DNA of 64,000 nucleotides from Candidatus Zixiibacteriota bacterium (GCA_011056555.1 DSEQ01000006.1:1-64000), one strand, 5' to 3'. Positions 36,828 through 45,581 are shown, numbered from the stretch's first letter. Numbers and translations are program-made. The notes: generated by a model not told the origin, from the letters alone.

Positions 36828-38081
36828 ATCAGGCGGAGAATAATAGTTATCGGGGGTGGAGCTTCCGGGATTATGGCGGCCGGGCAAGCGGCCCATGAAG
36901 GCGCCAATGTGACACTGCTGGAAAAGAAGAACATCCCCGGCAGGAAACTTAGAATCACCGGCAGGGGGCGCTGCAATCTCACGAATATTGCCGAGGTCTC
37001 GGAATTTGTCAAGCATTTCGGCAAGAATGGAAAATTCCTGCGACAGGCCTTCGCACGCTTTTTCTCATCCGACTTAATTGATTTTTTTAACCAGATTGGG
37101 CTTGCCACCAAGATTGAAAGAGGCGGAAGGGTGTTTCCTGAAAGCGACAGGGCTCAGGATGTCGCAGATGCCCTGCTGACTTGGATTAAAAGCCAGAATG
37201 TGAGGATACATACCGAGACATCAATCAATAAAATAATCACTGACGATGACAGAATCACCGGGGCGGTCACGGATGCAAAGCGGGCAATAGAGGCTGAGGC
37301 CGTGATTATTGCAACCGGCGGGCTTTCTTATTCACTGACCGGCTCGACCGGCGATGGCTATCGCCTGGCGAAGTCGGTTGGACATACGATCGTGCCCACT
37401 CGTCCCTCGCTGGTACCGCTTGAAACAGGGGTGCATTTCCCTCAGCATCTGATGGGGCTCAGGCTCAAAAATGTAAGCGCTTCCCTTTATGTTAACGGTA
37501 GAAAAACAGCGCAGGAATTCGGTGAGATGGAATTCACCGATTATGGTCTGGATGGCCCGATCGTATTAACATTGAGCCGCAATGCAGTCGAGCCGCTGGA
37601 GCACGGCAGCAAGGTGGAGATATCAATCGATCTCAAACCGGCGCTTGATCATAATAAGCTCGATGCCCGCTTATTGCGCGATATCGACCGGCACGGCAAG
37701 ATGCATTTCAATAACCTGCTCAAGGAACTGCTGCCCATGCAGCTCATTCCCACATGTATGGAGTCCGTGCAGATTGTACCCGAAAAAAGCGCCCATCAAA
37801 TCTCAGCCGAAGAAAGGAAACGGTTGCGTTTGTGGTTAAAGGATTTTCGCCTGAATATCAGTGGACATCGTTCGTATGATGAAGCGATTATAACTGCGGG
37901 CGGTATCAGCCTGAAGGAAATCGATCCGCGCACAATGGAGTCGCGTCTGGTAAAGGGGCTTTATTTCTGCGGCGAGGTGCTGGATCTGGATGGCGATACC
38001 GGCGGCTACAACCTGCAGGAGGCATTTTCCACCGGATGGCTGGCCGGAAGGTCGGCTGCTAAAGCTGATCCTAATTCATAA
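36828..38081 (+). CDS. BaiN/HI0933-family NAD(P)/FAD-dependent flavoprotein with apparent ATC start
   Basis: The first in-frame ATG (36873) would cut off the FAD-binding glycine motif. Upstream, in frame, codons read RRIIVIGGGASGIMAAGQAA, exactly the expected family N-terminus, and an in-frame TGA at 36807 blocks further extension. No ATG, GTG or TTG lies between. The ATC at 36828 has AAGGAG 5 bases upstream, so translation probably starts there, giving 417 residues; a sequencing error at a former ATG is the alternative. Downstream landmarks are GRKLRITGRGRCNLTN, VIIATGGLSYSLTGSTGDGY, ITAGGISLKEIDPRTMESR and YFCGEVLDLDGDTGGYNLQEAF. Family members are flavin reductases or dehydrogenases of mostly unknown substrate. 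RsmE follows 37 bases later. Confidence 0.85.
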   Translation: MRRRIIVIGGGASGIMAAGQAAHEGANVTLLEKKNIPGRKLRITGRGRCNLTNIAEVSEFVKHFGKNGKFLRQAFARFFSSDLIDFFNQIGLATKIERGGRVFPESDRAQDVADALLTWIKSQNVRIHTETSINKIITDDDRITGAVTDAKRAIEAEAVIIATGGLSYSLTGSTGDGYRLAKSVGHTIVPTRPSLVPLETGVHFPQHLMGLRLKNVSASLYVNGRKTAQEFGEMEFTDYGLDGPIVLTLSRNAVEPLEHGSKVEISIDLKPALDHNKLDARLLRDIDRHGKMHFNNLLKELLPMQLIPTCMESVQIVPEKSAHQISAEERKRLRLWLKDFRLNISGHRSYDEAIITAGGISLKEIDPRTMESRLVKGLYFCGEVLDLDGDTGGYNLQEAFSTGWLAGRSAAKADPNS

Positions 38082-38118
38082 TTGACATTGCGGAGATGTT
38101 TGACCTTATTTCCTCTCT

Positions 38119-38877
38119 ATGAATCTTATCATACTCACGGACAAAGACAGGACGGATGGCGGCAGTTATCTGCTTGAAGATCACAGGGCCGAACATATCC
38201 GCAGCATCCTTCAACTATCTGAAGGCGACTCAATTGAAATCGGCATCCTGAATGCGGGACAGGGCCGCGGTAGAATAACCACGATCGACTCAAAGCAGGT
38301 GTGCATAAGAGCGGAAAAGTTGGAGAAAAGAGACTATAGCGCTTTATCGCCACACATTGACCTGATCTGCGCTCTTCCCCGTCCCCAGACTTTGAAAAAG
38401 ATTCTTCTGATCTGCGGGATGATGGCCGTTCGGAAACTCTATCTGATTCGCGCCAGTCGGGTGGAAAAAAGTTATTACCATTCCCCGCTTCTGAATCCCG
38501 ATAATTATAACTCTTTTCTGATCGAAGGATTGAGCCAGGGAAAACACACCAGGCTTCCATCAGTTGAAATCCATGAAAGATTCAAGCCGTTTTTTGAAGA
38601 GATTCTACCTTCGATAGAGAAGGATGAGGAGCACACCGTGCTAAGGATTTTTCCTGATCCGGAATCAAATCGGACCATAAAAGCTTTTTATGATGGAAAT
38701 GCCAGACGAATTTTGCTTGCCATCGGGCCTGAGGGTGGATGGGTGCCGTTTGAGATCGAGATGATGCAGGAGCACGGTTTCGAGAAGTGCACCCTTGGCC
38801 GCTGGATTCTCAGAGTGGAGCATGCGGTGACAGCGGCCCTCTCGCAGATTGAGATGATACGCCTTGAAAAAAAATGA
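38119..38877 (+). CDS. rsmE: 16S rRNA (uracil-1498-N3)-methyltransferase
   Basis: 252 residues of the RsmE (SPOUT) family. An N-terminal PUA-like barrel (HRAEHIRSILQLSEGD) is followed by the knotted domain with LPRPQTLKKILLICGMMAVRKLYL, the SAM-binding IGPEGGW and LGRWILRVEHAVTAAL; the last usually reads LGPRILRxETA, so GRW and EH are mild departures. It methylates U1498 of 16S rRNA in the 30S subunit. It lies 37 bases after the BaiN-like gene and 22 bases before ridA on the same strand, consistent with an operon. Confidence 0.92.
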   Translation: MNLIILTDKDRTDGGSYLLEDHRAEHIRSILQLSEGDSIEIGILNAGQGRGRITTIDSKQVCIRAEKLEKRDYSALSPHIDLICALPRPQTLKKILLICGMMAVRKLYLIRASRVEKSYYHSPLLNPDNYNSFLIEGLSQGKHTRLPSVEIHERFKPFFEEILPSIEKDEEHTVLRIFPDPESNRTIKAFYDGNARRILLAIGPEGGWVPFEIEMMQEHGFEKCTLGRWILRVEHAVTAALSQIEMIRLEKK

Positions 38878-38899
38878 GTTAAAATAAAAGGAGCAATCA

Positions 38900-39289
38900 A
38901 TGGAACGAAGGAATATATCATCCGGATCACCTTATGAGAAAGCGATCGGATTCTCGCGAGCGGTGAGAATTGGGAATGTAATTTCCGTCTCTGGAACCGG
39001 TCCAGTTGCTGATGACGGCAGCACACACGCTCCCGGTGATGCCTACGGCCAGGCCCAGCGCTGCCTTCAGATTATCAAGAAAGCGATCGAGGATGCCGGC
39101 GCCACGATTGAGGACGTGATCAGGACCCGCATGTATATCGCAGGTATGGCAAAATGGGAGGAAGTTGCCAGAGCGCATGGCGAAGTCTTCTCGGAAATCC
39201 GCCCTGCCAGCACTTTGATAGAGGTTCACGGCTTCGTGCGCCCGGACTGGTATGTGGAAATCGAGGCGGACTGTATAATTCAGGACTGA
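38900..39289 (+). CDS. ridA: RidA-family enamine/imine deaminase
   Basis: 129 residues, the family size. The core shows VRIGNVISVSGTGP, DAYGQAQRCLQIIKKAIEDAGA, the substrate-binding Arg in VIRTRMYI, RPASTLIEV and the C-terminal Glu in YVEIEADCII. These are the residues of active RidA proteins that hydrolyse reactive 2-aminoacrylate-type imines released by PLP enzymes such as threonine dehydratase. AAAAGGAG precedes the ATG. It is followed 4 bases later by a tandem SH3-domain gene, so the two are almost surely cotranslated. Confidence 0.9.
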   Translation: MERRNISSGSPYEKAIGFSRAVRIGNVISVSGTGPVADDGSTHAPGDAYGQAQRCLQIIKKAIEDAGATIEDVIRTRMYIAGMAKWEEVARAHGEVFSEIRPASTLIEVHGFVRPDWYVEIEADCIIQD

Positions 39290-39293
39290 TGCT

Positions 39294-39635
39294 ATGAAGA
39301 AGGCGAAAGTAGCTAAAAGCTATAAATCAGCATATCCCGATCCATTGATCCTCAGATCGGGTCAGAAGCTCAGGACTGAGGAAAAGGAAAGCGAATGGCC
39401 CGGATGGACATGGTGCGTTGATGATGACGGCAGGGCCGGTTGGGTACCTTCTTCCTACCTCCAGATTACAGAAAACACTGCCAGAGCCATAACCGACTAT
39501 AACGCCAATGAGCTGACTGTCGATATCGGTGATGAATTGCAGTTGCTTGAAGAAGAGTCCGGGTGGTATTGGTGCGAGAATTCAAACGGTGAGCGGGGCT
39601 GGGTACCGGCTGAATGTATAAGTGACATTGATTAG
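39294..39635 (+). CDS. Small protein with two variant SH3 domains
   Basis: 113 residues consisting almost only of two SH3-like folds. The first ends WTWCVDDDGRAGWVPSSYLQ. The second is ARAITDYNANELTVDIGDELQLLEEESGWYWCENSNGERGWVPAECI, split here by description only: it starts at about residue 63 and shows the ALYDY-like AITDYNA, the GWYW Trp pair and the GWVPAECI closing strand. There is no signal peptide. Bacterial proteins of this kind bind peptides or cell-wall fragments, but a cytosolic adaptor role is possible. The start is 4 bases after the ridA stop, so translational coupling is likely; the functional link to RidA is unknown. Confidence 0.85.
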   Translation: MKKAKVAKSYKSAYPDPLILRSGQKLRTEEKESEWPGWTWCVDDDGRAGWVPSSYLQITENTARAITDYNANELTVDIGDELQLLEEESGWYWCENSNGERGWVPAECISDID

Positions 39636-39642
39636 GGAAAGC

Positions 39643-40818
39643 TTACTGTCCGCCCGCTATGGCGTCCTCGATCTCATCCAGCCTGGTTTGATAATATGGA
39701 TTTTCAGGATGATTCTCGATAGCCATCTCGATGGCCTGAATCGCCCCCTCATAGTTTCCGCGAACCTCATAGATCTCCGCTAATGTGTTCAGCACCCTGG
39801 CTCTCATCTCGGGGCTTCCCGCTACCTGAACCGCACGCCGGGCATACATCTCAGCGGCGCCAAGGTTGACTTTTCTCTCCAGGCACCACTTGGCATAACC
39901 ATAAAATTTGGTCGGATTGCTTTCCCATCCAGCGCCCATGCTCAGCTCCTTGATCTCAATCGCCTTGGCGGTATCGTGGGCAATTTGCAGGGCATGCTCC
40001 GCTACCAATGAATATCGATCCTCAGCATGCTGAGGATCTTTGCTCTCGGACGCGGCCTGGATGCTGGCATCGAGATATTTCCTGAGGCTATCAGTAGTAT
40101 CAAATTTGCGGGATAGACGGCTCATCAGCGTGGCCATCTTAATAATCCCCGGGGCGCCGCCCGAAGCCAGAACATATTCTGCGGCCGGGAAGATTGAATC
40201 GTACGGCGCCATCTCTTTCCAGACAGCTTCGGCCATATTCTTGAAGATGTCGATGGACAGATTGATTTTCCTCTGGGCGCTGAGCTTTTCAGCCCGGCGA
40301 AACATCGCAACCGCCTCAATATGTTCACCGATTTCGGCATAAAATCTTCCCAGGGCCAGCGCTTCCTGCAATGTTGGATTAGCCTCAAATTGAGCGCGCC
40401 GCTCCTTGATAGTCCGTAGGTCTTTGAGTGAGGCATTTAATTTGTAGACGAACTGGCTGGCGGTGGAATATCCCGTCCAGCGTATTATAATCTCGCCCTC
40501 GCTGTCGGTGAGAATGAAAACTGGATATGTACTGCCGACATCGTAGCTTTCCTTCAGCTCCGGACCGTCACCTTCGAGAACATTGATCGGCAGGTGCACT
40601 ACCTGCTTCAGGGCATTAGCGAATATCTCTTCTTCTTCCGCTTCACGAGCGGCCTTCTGGCAGTACTCTCAGTCGGAGCGCACAAACTCCAGCAGGATCG
40701 GCTTGCCGGACTGCCGTGACAATGCCTGAGCAGCCGAAAACGATTCGATATCCTGAGAATAAATAACCGCGGTCATGCCCGTGAGAATTAGAAGCAAGGA
40801 GTTCAGGAATTTAAACAT
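39643..40818 (-). CDS. Thioredoxin-like/TPR protein with in-frame TGA, probable selenoprotein
   Basis: Read through one TGA (40669-40671), the gene encodes 391 residues. A signal peptide (FLNSLLLILTGMTAVIYSQ) precedes a thioredoxin-like domain in which codon 50 is TGA: LLEFVRSD-U-EYCQKAARE. The TGA stands at the first position of the expected CxxC, where selenocysteine typically replaces cysteine. The fold continues through LPINVLEGDG, the cis-Pro strand VGSTYPVFILTDSEGEIIIRWTGY and a TPR-rich C-terminal half (LGRFYAEIGEHIEAVAMFRRAEK, LNTLAEIYEVRGNYEGAIQAIE). Codon use and frame are intact for 340 codons downstream, which argues against decay. A candidate SECIS hairpin lies 17-31 bases after the TGA. 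Without readthrough only a GTG at 40599 could start the rest, lacking both signal peptide and active site. A true nonsense mutation is the alternative. Confidence 0.8.
40638..40652 (-). promoter_or_regulatory. Candidate bacterial SECIS hairpin
   Basis: In the mRNA, CCGCT-CGUGA-AGCGG forms a perfect 5-bp stem with a 5-base loop. The loop starts 22 bases after the UGA and has G as its second base. As I recall, published bacterial SECIS models expect an apical loop about 16-37 bases after the UGA with a G in its first two positions. The lower stem is poorly paired, so support is moderate. Confidence 0.5.
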
Positions 40819-40913
40819 CTTTCGGTTTTCCTCATTCAATTTCGTAACAAATTGACAAACTTATTCTTAAATGTCAAATAGTTATACAATTTAATTCCCT
40901 CACTGTTAAAACA

Positions 40914-40942
40914 ATTATAATCTTAAATTTAATACTTGACAA
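40914..40942 (-). promoter_or_regulatory. Promoter of the selenoprotein candidate
   Basis: On the minus strand TTGTCA, 17 bases, TATAAT. The predicted leader is about 90 bases. A strong promoter supports the gene being expressed rather than decayed. An oppositely oriented TTGACA overlaps the -35 box. Confidence 0.6.
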
Positions 40943-40983
40943 GAATTATCTTGTATCATATTTATCTGTCAGGATAAATGACA

Positions 40984-41087
40984 AAAAATCGTTTGAATGG
41001 GCGACTCGAAAGATGTGGCAGCAGTTGCTGTAAGCGTTTTCCTCTCAGCAGCCAAAGGGGGGACAACTTGCCACACACCCGATTTTT
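40984..41087. other. Nested inverted-repeat element downstream of the kinase gene
   Basis: The outer arms AAAAATCG (40984-40991) and CGATTTTT (41080-41087) and the inner arms TGTGGCA (41014-41020) and TGCCACA (41069-41075) are mutually complementary, with further GCTG/CAGC pairing between them. T-runs flank it on both strands. It could be a long two-way terminator between the kinase and the selenoprotein promoter, or a structured small RNA. I do not recognise a known RNA family. Confidence 0.35.
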
Positions 41088-41118
41088 AGCCTGAATCAAC
41101 AGGAATAAGAAAAATGGG

Positions 41119-44100
41119 TCAGTTTTCATTTCTCTGTTTTTCCAGAATATCATCCAGATTGAGTGGCAGTTTGATAGTAAATGTGGTTCCTATTCCCGGC
41201 TCACTTTCGACTTCGATATCCCCGTAGTGGCCGCTTATGATCTGGTAACAAATTGAAAGTCCCAAGCCGGTACCCACTCCCACACCTTTGGTGGTAAAGC
41301 CGGGATCGAATATCTTCTTCAAATTCTGCCTGGAAATGCCCACTCCGTTATCGCTGATTTCGATATGAGCGAGGTTGTCTTTCAGATAAGTCCTGATGGT
41401 GATTTGGCCCTTGTCCCTGATCGCCTGGCGGGCATTATTCAGGATATTGAGAAATACCTGGTTCATCCTGCCCGGATAACATGCAAATTCCGGCAAGTCC
41501 CCGTAATCCCTTACGATTTCGATATGATGTTTTACCTCGTGATGAATGAGTGTCAGGGTATCCTCAAGCCCCTCATGAATATCGCAGGTCTTGAGTTCAG
41601 CTTCATCCAGGCGTGCAAAACTCCGTAAGCGCCGCACTATTGTGGTCACCCTTTCAGTTCCCGAGGCAATAATGCGGTTCGCCTCGGCTATGACATGGAG
41701 ATATTTTTGAAGGTCTCCGCCATCCGCAATTTCATCGGGATATTTGTCTCTCAGTATCTTACTCAATCGCTCCACCGCTCTTATGAGGGAGTTATGCATA
41801 CTGTTGACCGCGCCGATAGGCGTGTTAATTTCATGCGCTACGCCTGCCACAAGTTGACCCAGTGAAGCCATCTTCTCCGTCTGCACCAGCTGGGCTTGAG
41901 TATTCACCAGCTCCCGGTTCGTTTTTTCCAGGCTTTCGAGAAGTTTTTTTATCTCGGTAATATCGTGAGCAATTCCTATCCCCTCGATTACATTCCCGCT
42001 ATCATCCCTGATAATCGCGGTATGGGCGGTGAACCAGCGGAGATCGCCATTTTTTGTTTCCATCTTAAACTGATAACCCTCAACATGATCGTCATGATCG
42101 GGCATACCGGCGTTGAACCAGGACCTGCTGTCCTCGATTTGCTCATCTGACAAAAGGAGCGTGGAAGGCTTGCCGATGTATTCGGCAACATCATAGCCCG
42201 TGGATTCGGTAAACTGGGGAGAAATATAGGTAAATTTGCCATCGGGGCTGATGGAATAGATAACGTCACTGGCGTTTTCGACCAGGCTGCGGAATCTCTG
42301 CTCTGAAACGCGCAGGTTCTCCTCAAACTTCCTGCTTTCCACAAACGACCCGATCATCTCGGAAGCTGTCCTGAGGAGCCTCAGATCCTCCTCGGTATCC
42401 TCTCGTTCCTGGCGGCATTCATCAAATCCCACAAACCCGTACCATCTTCCCTCTACAGTAATCGGGAACACTATAATCGAGCGAATGCCCTGAGACTCGA
42501 GGAGTTCACGCTCGGCTTTGGGAAATTGCGCCACCGGGCCCGAGATCGCTTCCCCTCTTCCCAGAATTTCGCACCATCTCTGGAACCCCCGGCTGTAAGG
42601 GAAATGTTGAAGCTCTTGATTCTCTATCTGCGGTTCGATTCCGGTATCGCAGACCTCATGGGTCTGGCGCATACAGAGACCATCCTCCGGGCTCTCAAAA
42701 TTTTCGAAGATATAGGCTCGGCTGGAGCGTGATGCCACCAGAAGGTGAAACAGCGCTTCCCGAAGAGCATCATCAAAGTTTGCAGTTGTCAGAAGCGCCT
42801 GGGAACATGCGGCCAGCCCCTCCTCATACCAGACACGCTTGGAAAGGGCGGCCTGGGCCGCCTTCTGTTCCGATATATCCCTGCCGATTCCTGCCAGATT
42901 GACTATTTCTTCCTTGGAATCCTCAATCGTAAATACGGAAACATCGAAGGGAAGCTCTCGTCCATCCCTGGTGCGAAGAATCATCTCTCCACGGAATCCG
43001 CCTTTTTCTAATAATTCCTTCTGAAACTTTTCCGGATCGGGAATGCCCATGAGCTCGGACACCTTCATACCTTTGAGATCCGCGGAATCAAATCCGGTTT
43101 GTTCCAGATAAGCAGGATTGGATTCCTGGTACAGGCCCTCCTTGGTAACAATAACGATTCCATCCTTGGAATTGAGATAAAGCTCACGATAAAGTCTTAA
43201 TTTATCCTCGGCAGCCTTGCGCTCGGTAATATCGATCCCGGTCGCAATTACATATTCAACATCGCCGTTTTCGTCGAGCATAACATTATTGGACCATGAG
43301 ATCATGCGCTTCTGTCCGTCCTTGGTTATCCAGTAGTTATCGCCGTCCACACGGCCGCGGCTCTTCTTTATAATCTCAAACCTCTCCGCCAGCATTGCCA
43401 GCTCCTCCGGCAGTATGAAAATATCGGCGAAATTTTTCCCTATCACTTCTTCCGGTTTATATCCGCTGACCCGTTCACAGGCTTTGTTGAAACGCAGGAT
43501 TTTGCCATCCGGATCGAGCACTACCACCAGGGCTCCGGCGGTATTCAGTATAGCCGAAATGAAATTACGTTCCTTGCGAAGTTCTTCCTCGGCTTTTTTT
43601 CTCGAGGTTATATCAGAAAGACCCCCGATTATAACCTTCTCTCCCCTGAACTGCGTAGCCACCAGATTCAATGTAATCCAGAGCACCGCGCCGTCCTTGC
43701 GCACGAAGCGCATCTCAAAATCGCGCAGGCGGCCGTCCGTTTTCAGCCTCTGCACAACCTCCTCCCTCTGCTCTTTTCTGTAATAGAAATCTGTTGTCGG
43801 CTTCTCCATCACCTCTTCTCTGGAATACCCCATCAGCTCGGCCAGTTGATCATTCACATATATTATTTTGCCGTCTTCAAGTCTGCTGATAATCGTCGGC
43901 GTAGGAGAATTGTCGACTATCAGGCGCACCTGCTCCTCGGCTTTTCTGACATCAGTAATGTCAACATAAATCCAGACCCTGCCCAGTTCACGATCCTCCC
44001 GATCAAGAACCGGAACGCTGATAACAGACACATAACGAGGATGAGGCCTCACCAATTCCAATGTTCTTTCGGTCATAACCGAGGCGTCGAGCATATGCTT

Positions 44101-45381
44101 TGTCTCGACATCGGATCGCCGGGAAAGCTCCCGTATCAGATCTTTATGACGATCCGGATCATTGAAGCAGCCGGCAATTTGTTCATGAAAACGATCGAGG
44201 GGATGATCCATAAGCGAATCCGGATTGAGACCGAAGAATTCACTGACCCGCCGGTTAGCCGCTGTAACCACATTCCGCTCATCAACCATAATCATAGCTG
44301 GAATCGAGGAATCCAGTATAGCCTGCAACTGATCCCGGCTCTTGGAAAGCAGGTTGGCCTTTTCATCCAGCTCGGAGTAAGCTGCACGAAGTGATCTTGT
44401 CCTCTCCTCAACTTTCCTCTCGAGGGAACGATAGACCCTGATGTTGTCCAGGGCCAAGCCGACCATATTGGCGAACATCCCGAATCTGGCCACATCCTGG
44501 TCGTCTATTTCGCGCTCATGATGTTCCAGGTTGCCTGCGATCACACCGATCGGCTCGTCCTTGATACGAATAGGCGCTATGACAAGAGCCTTTGTCTTGA
44601 TAGCCCTGCCTTCTTCTTTGGGCCAGAGCGGATCGACATCCAGGTCTTTTATGTGTATAATCCTGTTTTCATCTATGCACTTCATGAAATGAGGCGGTTG
44701 CTCGAATCCTCCCTCTTCAATGCCTTTCCTGCAACGCTCCATGACTTCAGGCGGGTCTTTCGGGAAACACACAGATCGCAGCTTCAAATTTCCGTTTTCA
44801 AGCAGAAAGAAAATACCCCTGTCAAAATCCAGAGTCTCGGTAAGATATTGGGCGACCCTGTCATAAAGCTCTTCTTCAACATGGATCCTGGTCAGCTCTC
44901 CGGACAGCTCATTCAGAGCGCGCAGCTGGCGGTTGACGTACCGCAGGCGTTCCGTACGTTCATCGACCATGTCCTCTAATTCTCGCGAAGCCTGCCTGAG
45001 TTTCCTGGCCATGAGCGAATGTTCGATTGCCTGATGCAGATGGATTTCCATATCGTCAATATTCAGGGGCTTACGAATAAAATGATCAGCGCCCTGCTTT
45101 ATAGCATCCACCGCGGACGCAAGCGAGCCGTGAGCGGTAAGAATCAGAAATGGGATATCAGGATTTAATGCTTTGGCCTTCGAAAGGACTTCAAGGCCCG
45201 ACAGGTCGGGCATGTGGAGATCACAGATTATAATATCAAAGTCCCTCGAGTGCAGAAGTTCCAGTCCTTCTTGTCCACCGGCCGCAGGATAAACCTTAAA
45301 ACCGCGGGAATTTAAAAGCGCCGTGAACTCATCCCTCTGGGATGAATTGTCCTCAATATATAATACTTTTATATCTTTCAT
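41119..45381 (-). CDS. Multi-PAS/GAF sensor histidine kinase with N-terminal receiver domain
   Basis: 1420 residues, soluble throughout. Order: receiver domain (1-120, phospho-acceptor Asp54 in IICDLHMPD, Lys in RKPLN), a coiled linker, GAF (about 165-310), four PAS domains (about 345-850; for example ILDSSIPAMIMVDERN, YVNDQLAELMGYSREEVM, FNKACERVSGYKPEEVIG, ESNPAYLEQTGFDSAD), a second GAF (about 865-1010), a fifth PAS (about 1020-1145), HisKA with His near 1183 in VAGVAHEINTPIGA, and HATPase with NILNNARQAI, ISDNGVGIS and TGLGLSICYQI. The input receiver suggests it is itself controlled by an upstream kinase. No output regulator is adjacent. It lies 200 bases downstream of the cytochrome operon with its own candidate promoter; redox or ligand sensing through PAS/GAF is inferred. 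Confidence 0.93.
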   Translation of the reverse strand: MKDIKVLYIEDNSSQRDEFTALLNSRGFKVYPAAGGQEGLELLHSRDFDIIICDLHMPDLSGLEVLSKAKALNPDIPFLILTAHGSLASAVDAIKQGADHFIRKPLNIDDMEIHLHQAIEHSLMARKLRQASRELEDMVDERTERLRYVNRQLRALNELSGELTRIHVEEELYDRVAQYLTETLDFDRGIFFLLENGNLKLRSVCFPKDPPEVMERCRKGIEEGGFEQPPHFMKCIDENRIIHIKDLDVDPLWPKEEGRAIKTKALVIAPIRIKDEPIGVIAGNLEHHEREIDDQDVARFGMFANMVGLALDNIRVYRSLERKVEERTRSLRAAYSELDEKANLLSKSRDQLQAILDSSIPAMIMVDERNVVTAANRRVSEFFGLNPDSLMDHPLDRFHEQIAGCFNDPDRHKDLIRELSRRSDVETKHMLDASVMTERTLELVRPHPRYVSVISVPVLDREDRELGRVWIYVDITDVRKAEEQVRLIVDNSPTPTIISRLEDGKIIYVNDQLAELMGYSREEVMEKPTTDFYYRKEQREEVVQRLKTDGRLRDFEMRFVRKDGAVLWITLNLVATQFRGEKVIIGGLSDITSRKKAEEELRKERNFISAILNTAGALVVVLDPDGKILRFNKACERVSGYKPEEVIGKNFADIFILPEELAMLAERFEIIKKSRGRVDGDNYWITKDGQKRMISWSNNVMLDENGDVEYVIATGIDITERKAAEDKLRLYRELYLNSKDGIVIVTKEGLYQESNPAYLEQTGFDSADLKGMKVSELMGIPDPEKFQKELLEKGGFRGEMILRTRDGRELPFDVSVFTIEDSKEEIVNLAGIGRDISEQKAAQAALSKRVWYEEGLAACSQALLTTANFDDALREALFHLLVASRSSRAYIFENFESPEDGLCMRQTHEVCDTGIEPQIENQELQHFPYSRGFQRWCEILGRGEAISGPVAQFPKAERELLESQGIRSIIVFPITVEGRWYGFVGFDECRQEREDTEEDLRLLRTASEMIGSFVESRKFEENLRVSEQRFRSLVENASDVIYSISPDGKFTYISPQFTESTGYDVAEYIGKPSTLLLSDEQIEDSRSWFNAGMPDHDDHVEGYQFKMETKNGDLRWFTAHTAIIRDDSGNVIEGIGIAHDITEIKKLLESLEKTNRELVNTQAQLVQTEKMASLGQLVAGVAHEINTPIGAVNSMHNSLIRAVERLSKILRDKYPDEIADGGDLQKYLHVIAEANRIIASGTERVTTIVRRLRSFARLDEAELKTCDIHEGLEDTLTLIHHEVKHHIEIVRDYGDLPEFACYPGRMNQVFLNILNNARQAIRDKGQITIRTYLKDNLAHIEISDNGVGISRQNLKKIFDPGFTTKGVGVGTGLGLSICYQIISGHYGDIEVESEPGIGTTFTIKLPLNLDDILEKQRNEN

Positions 45382-45422
45382 TTAACCAATGCACTATTTG
45401 ATCAGTTTAATCGATGTTAGCT

Positions 45423-45450
45423 AATATAGTCCCTGAAAATCAGATTCCAA
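45423..45450 (-). promoter_or_regulatory. Candidate promoter for the kinase gene
   Basis: On the minus strand TTGGAA, 16 bases, TATATT, about 35 bases upstream of the kinase ATG. Confidence 0.45.
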
Positions 45451-45581
45451 ACGCAAAAAAAGAGACGCTGTTCTGAACCCAAAGTTTAACATTCGCCGGC
45501 ATGTTTTAGTTCCTGGCATAAAATCGCGAATAAGCGGCTAAAAATGAATGACGACGATAACTGCAGCGCCCCTGCCGTCTG

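Noticed and set aside
39643-40599. Selenoprotein candidate treated as a shorter gene starting at GTG 40599
   Set aside because: That start lies inside a thioredoxin strand, has no Shine-Dalgarno and removes both signal peptide and active site. The upstream frame is clearly part of the same protein.
40936-40964. Plus-strand TTGACA-17-TATTTA as a main promoter
   Set aside because: No plus-strand gene follows for over 7 kb; the overlapping minus-strand TTGTCA-17-TATAAT explains the motif better. Kept only as a remark for a possible small RNA.
45390-45415. TTGATCAG...AATCGA near the kinase start as a second FNR box
   Set aside because: The half-sites are not correctly spaced and the second half is mismatched.
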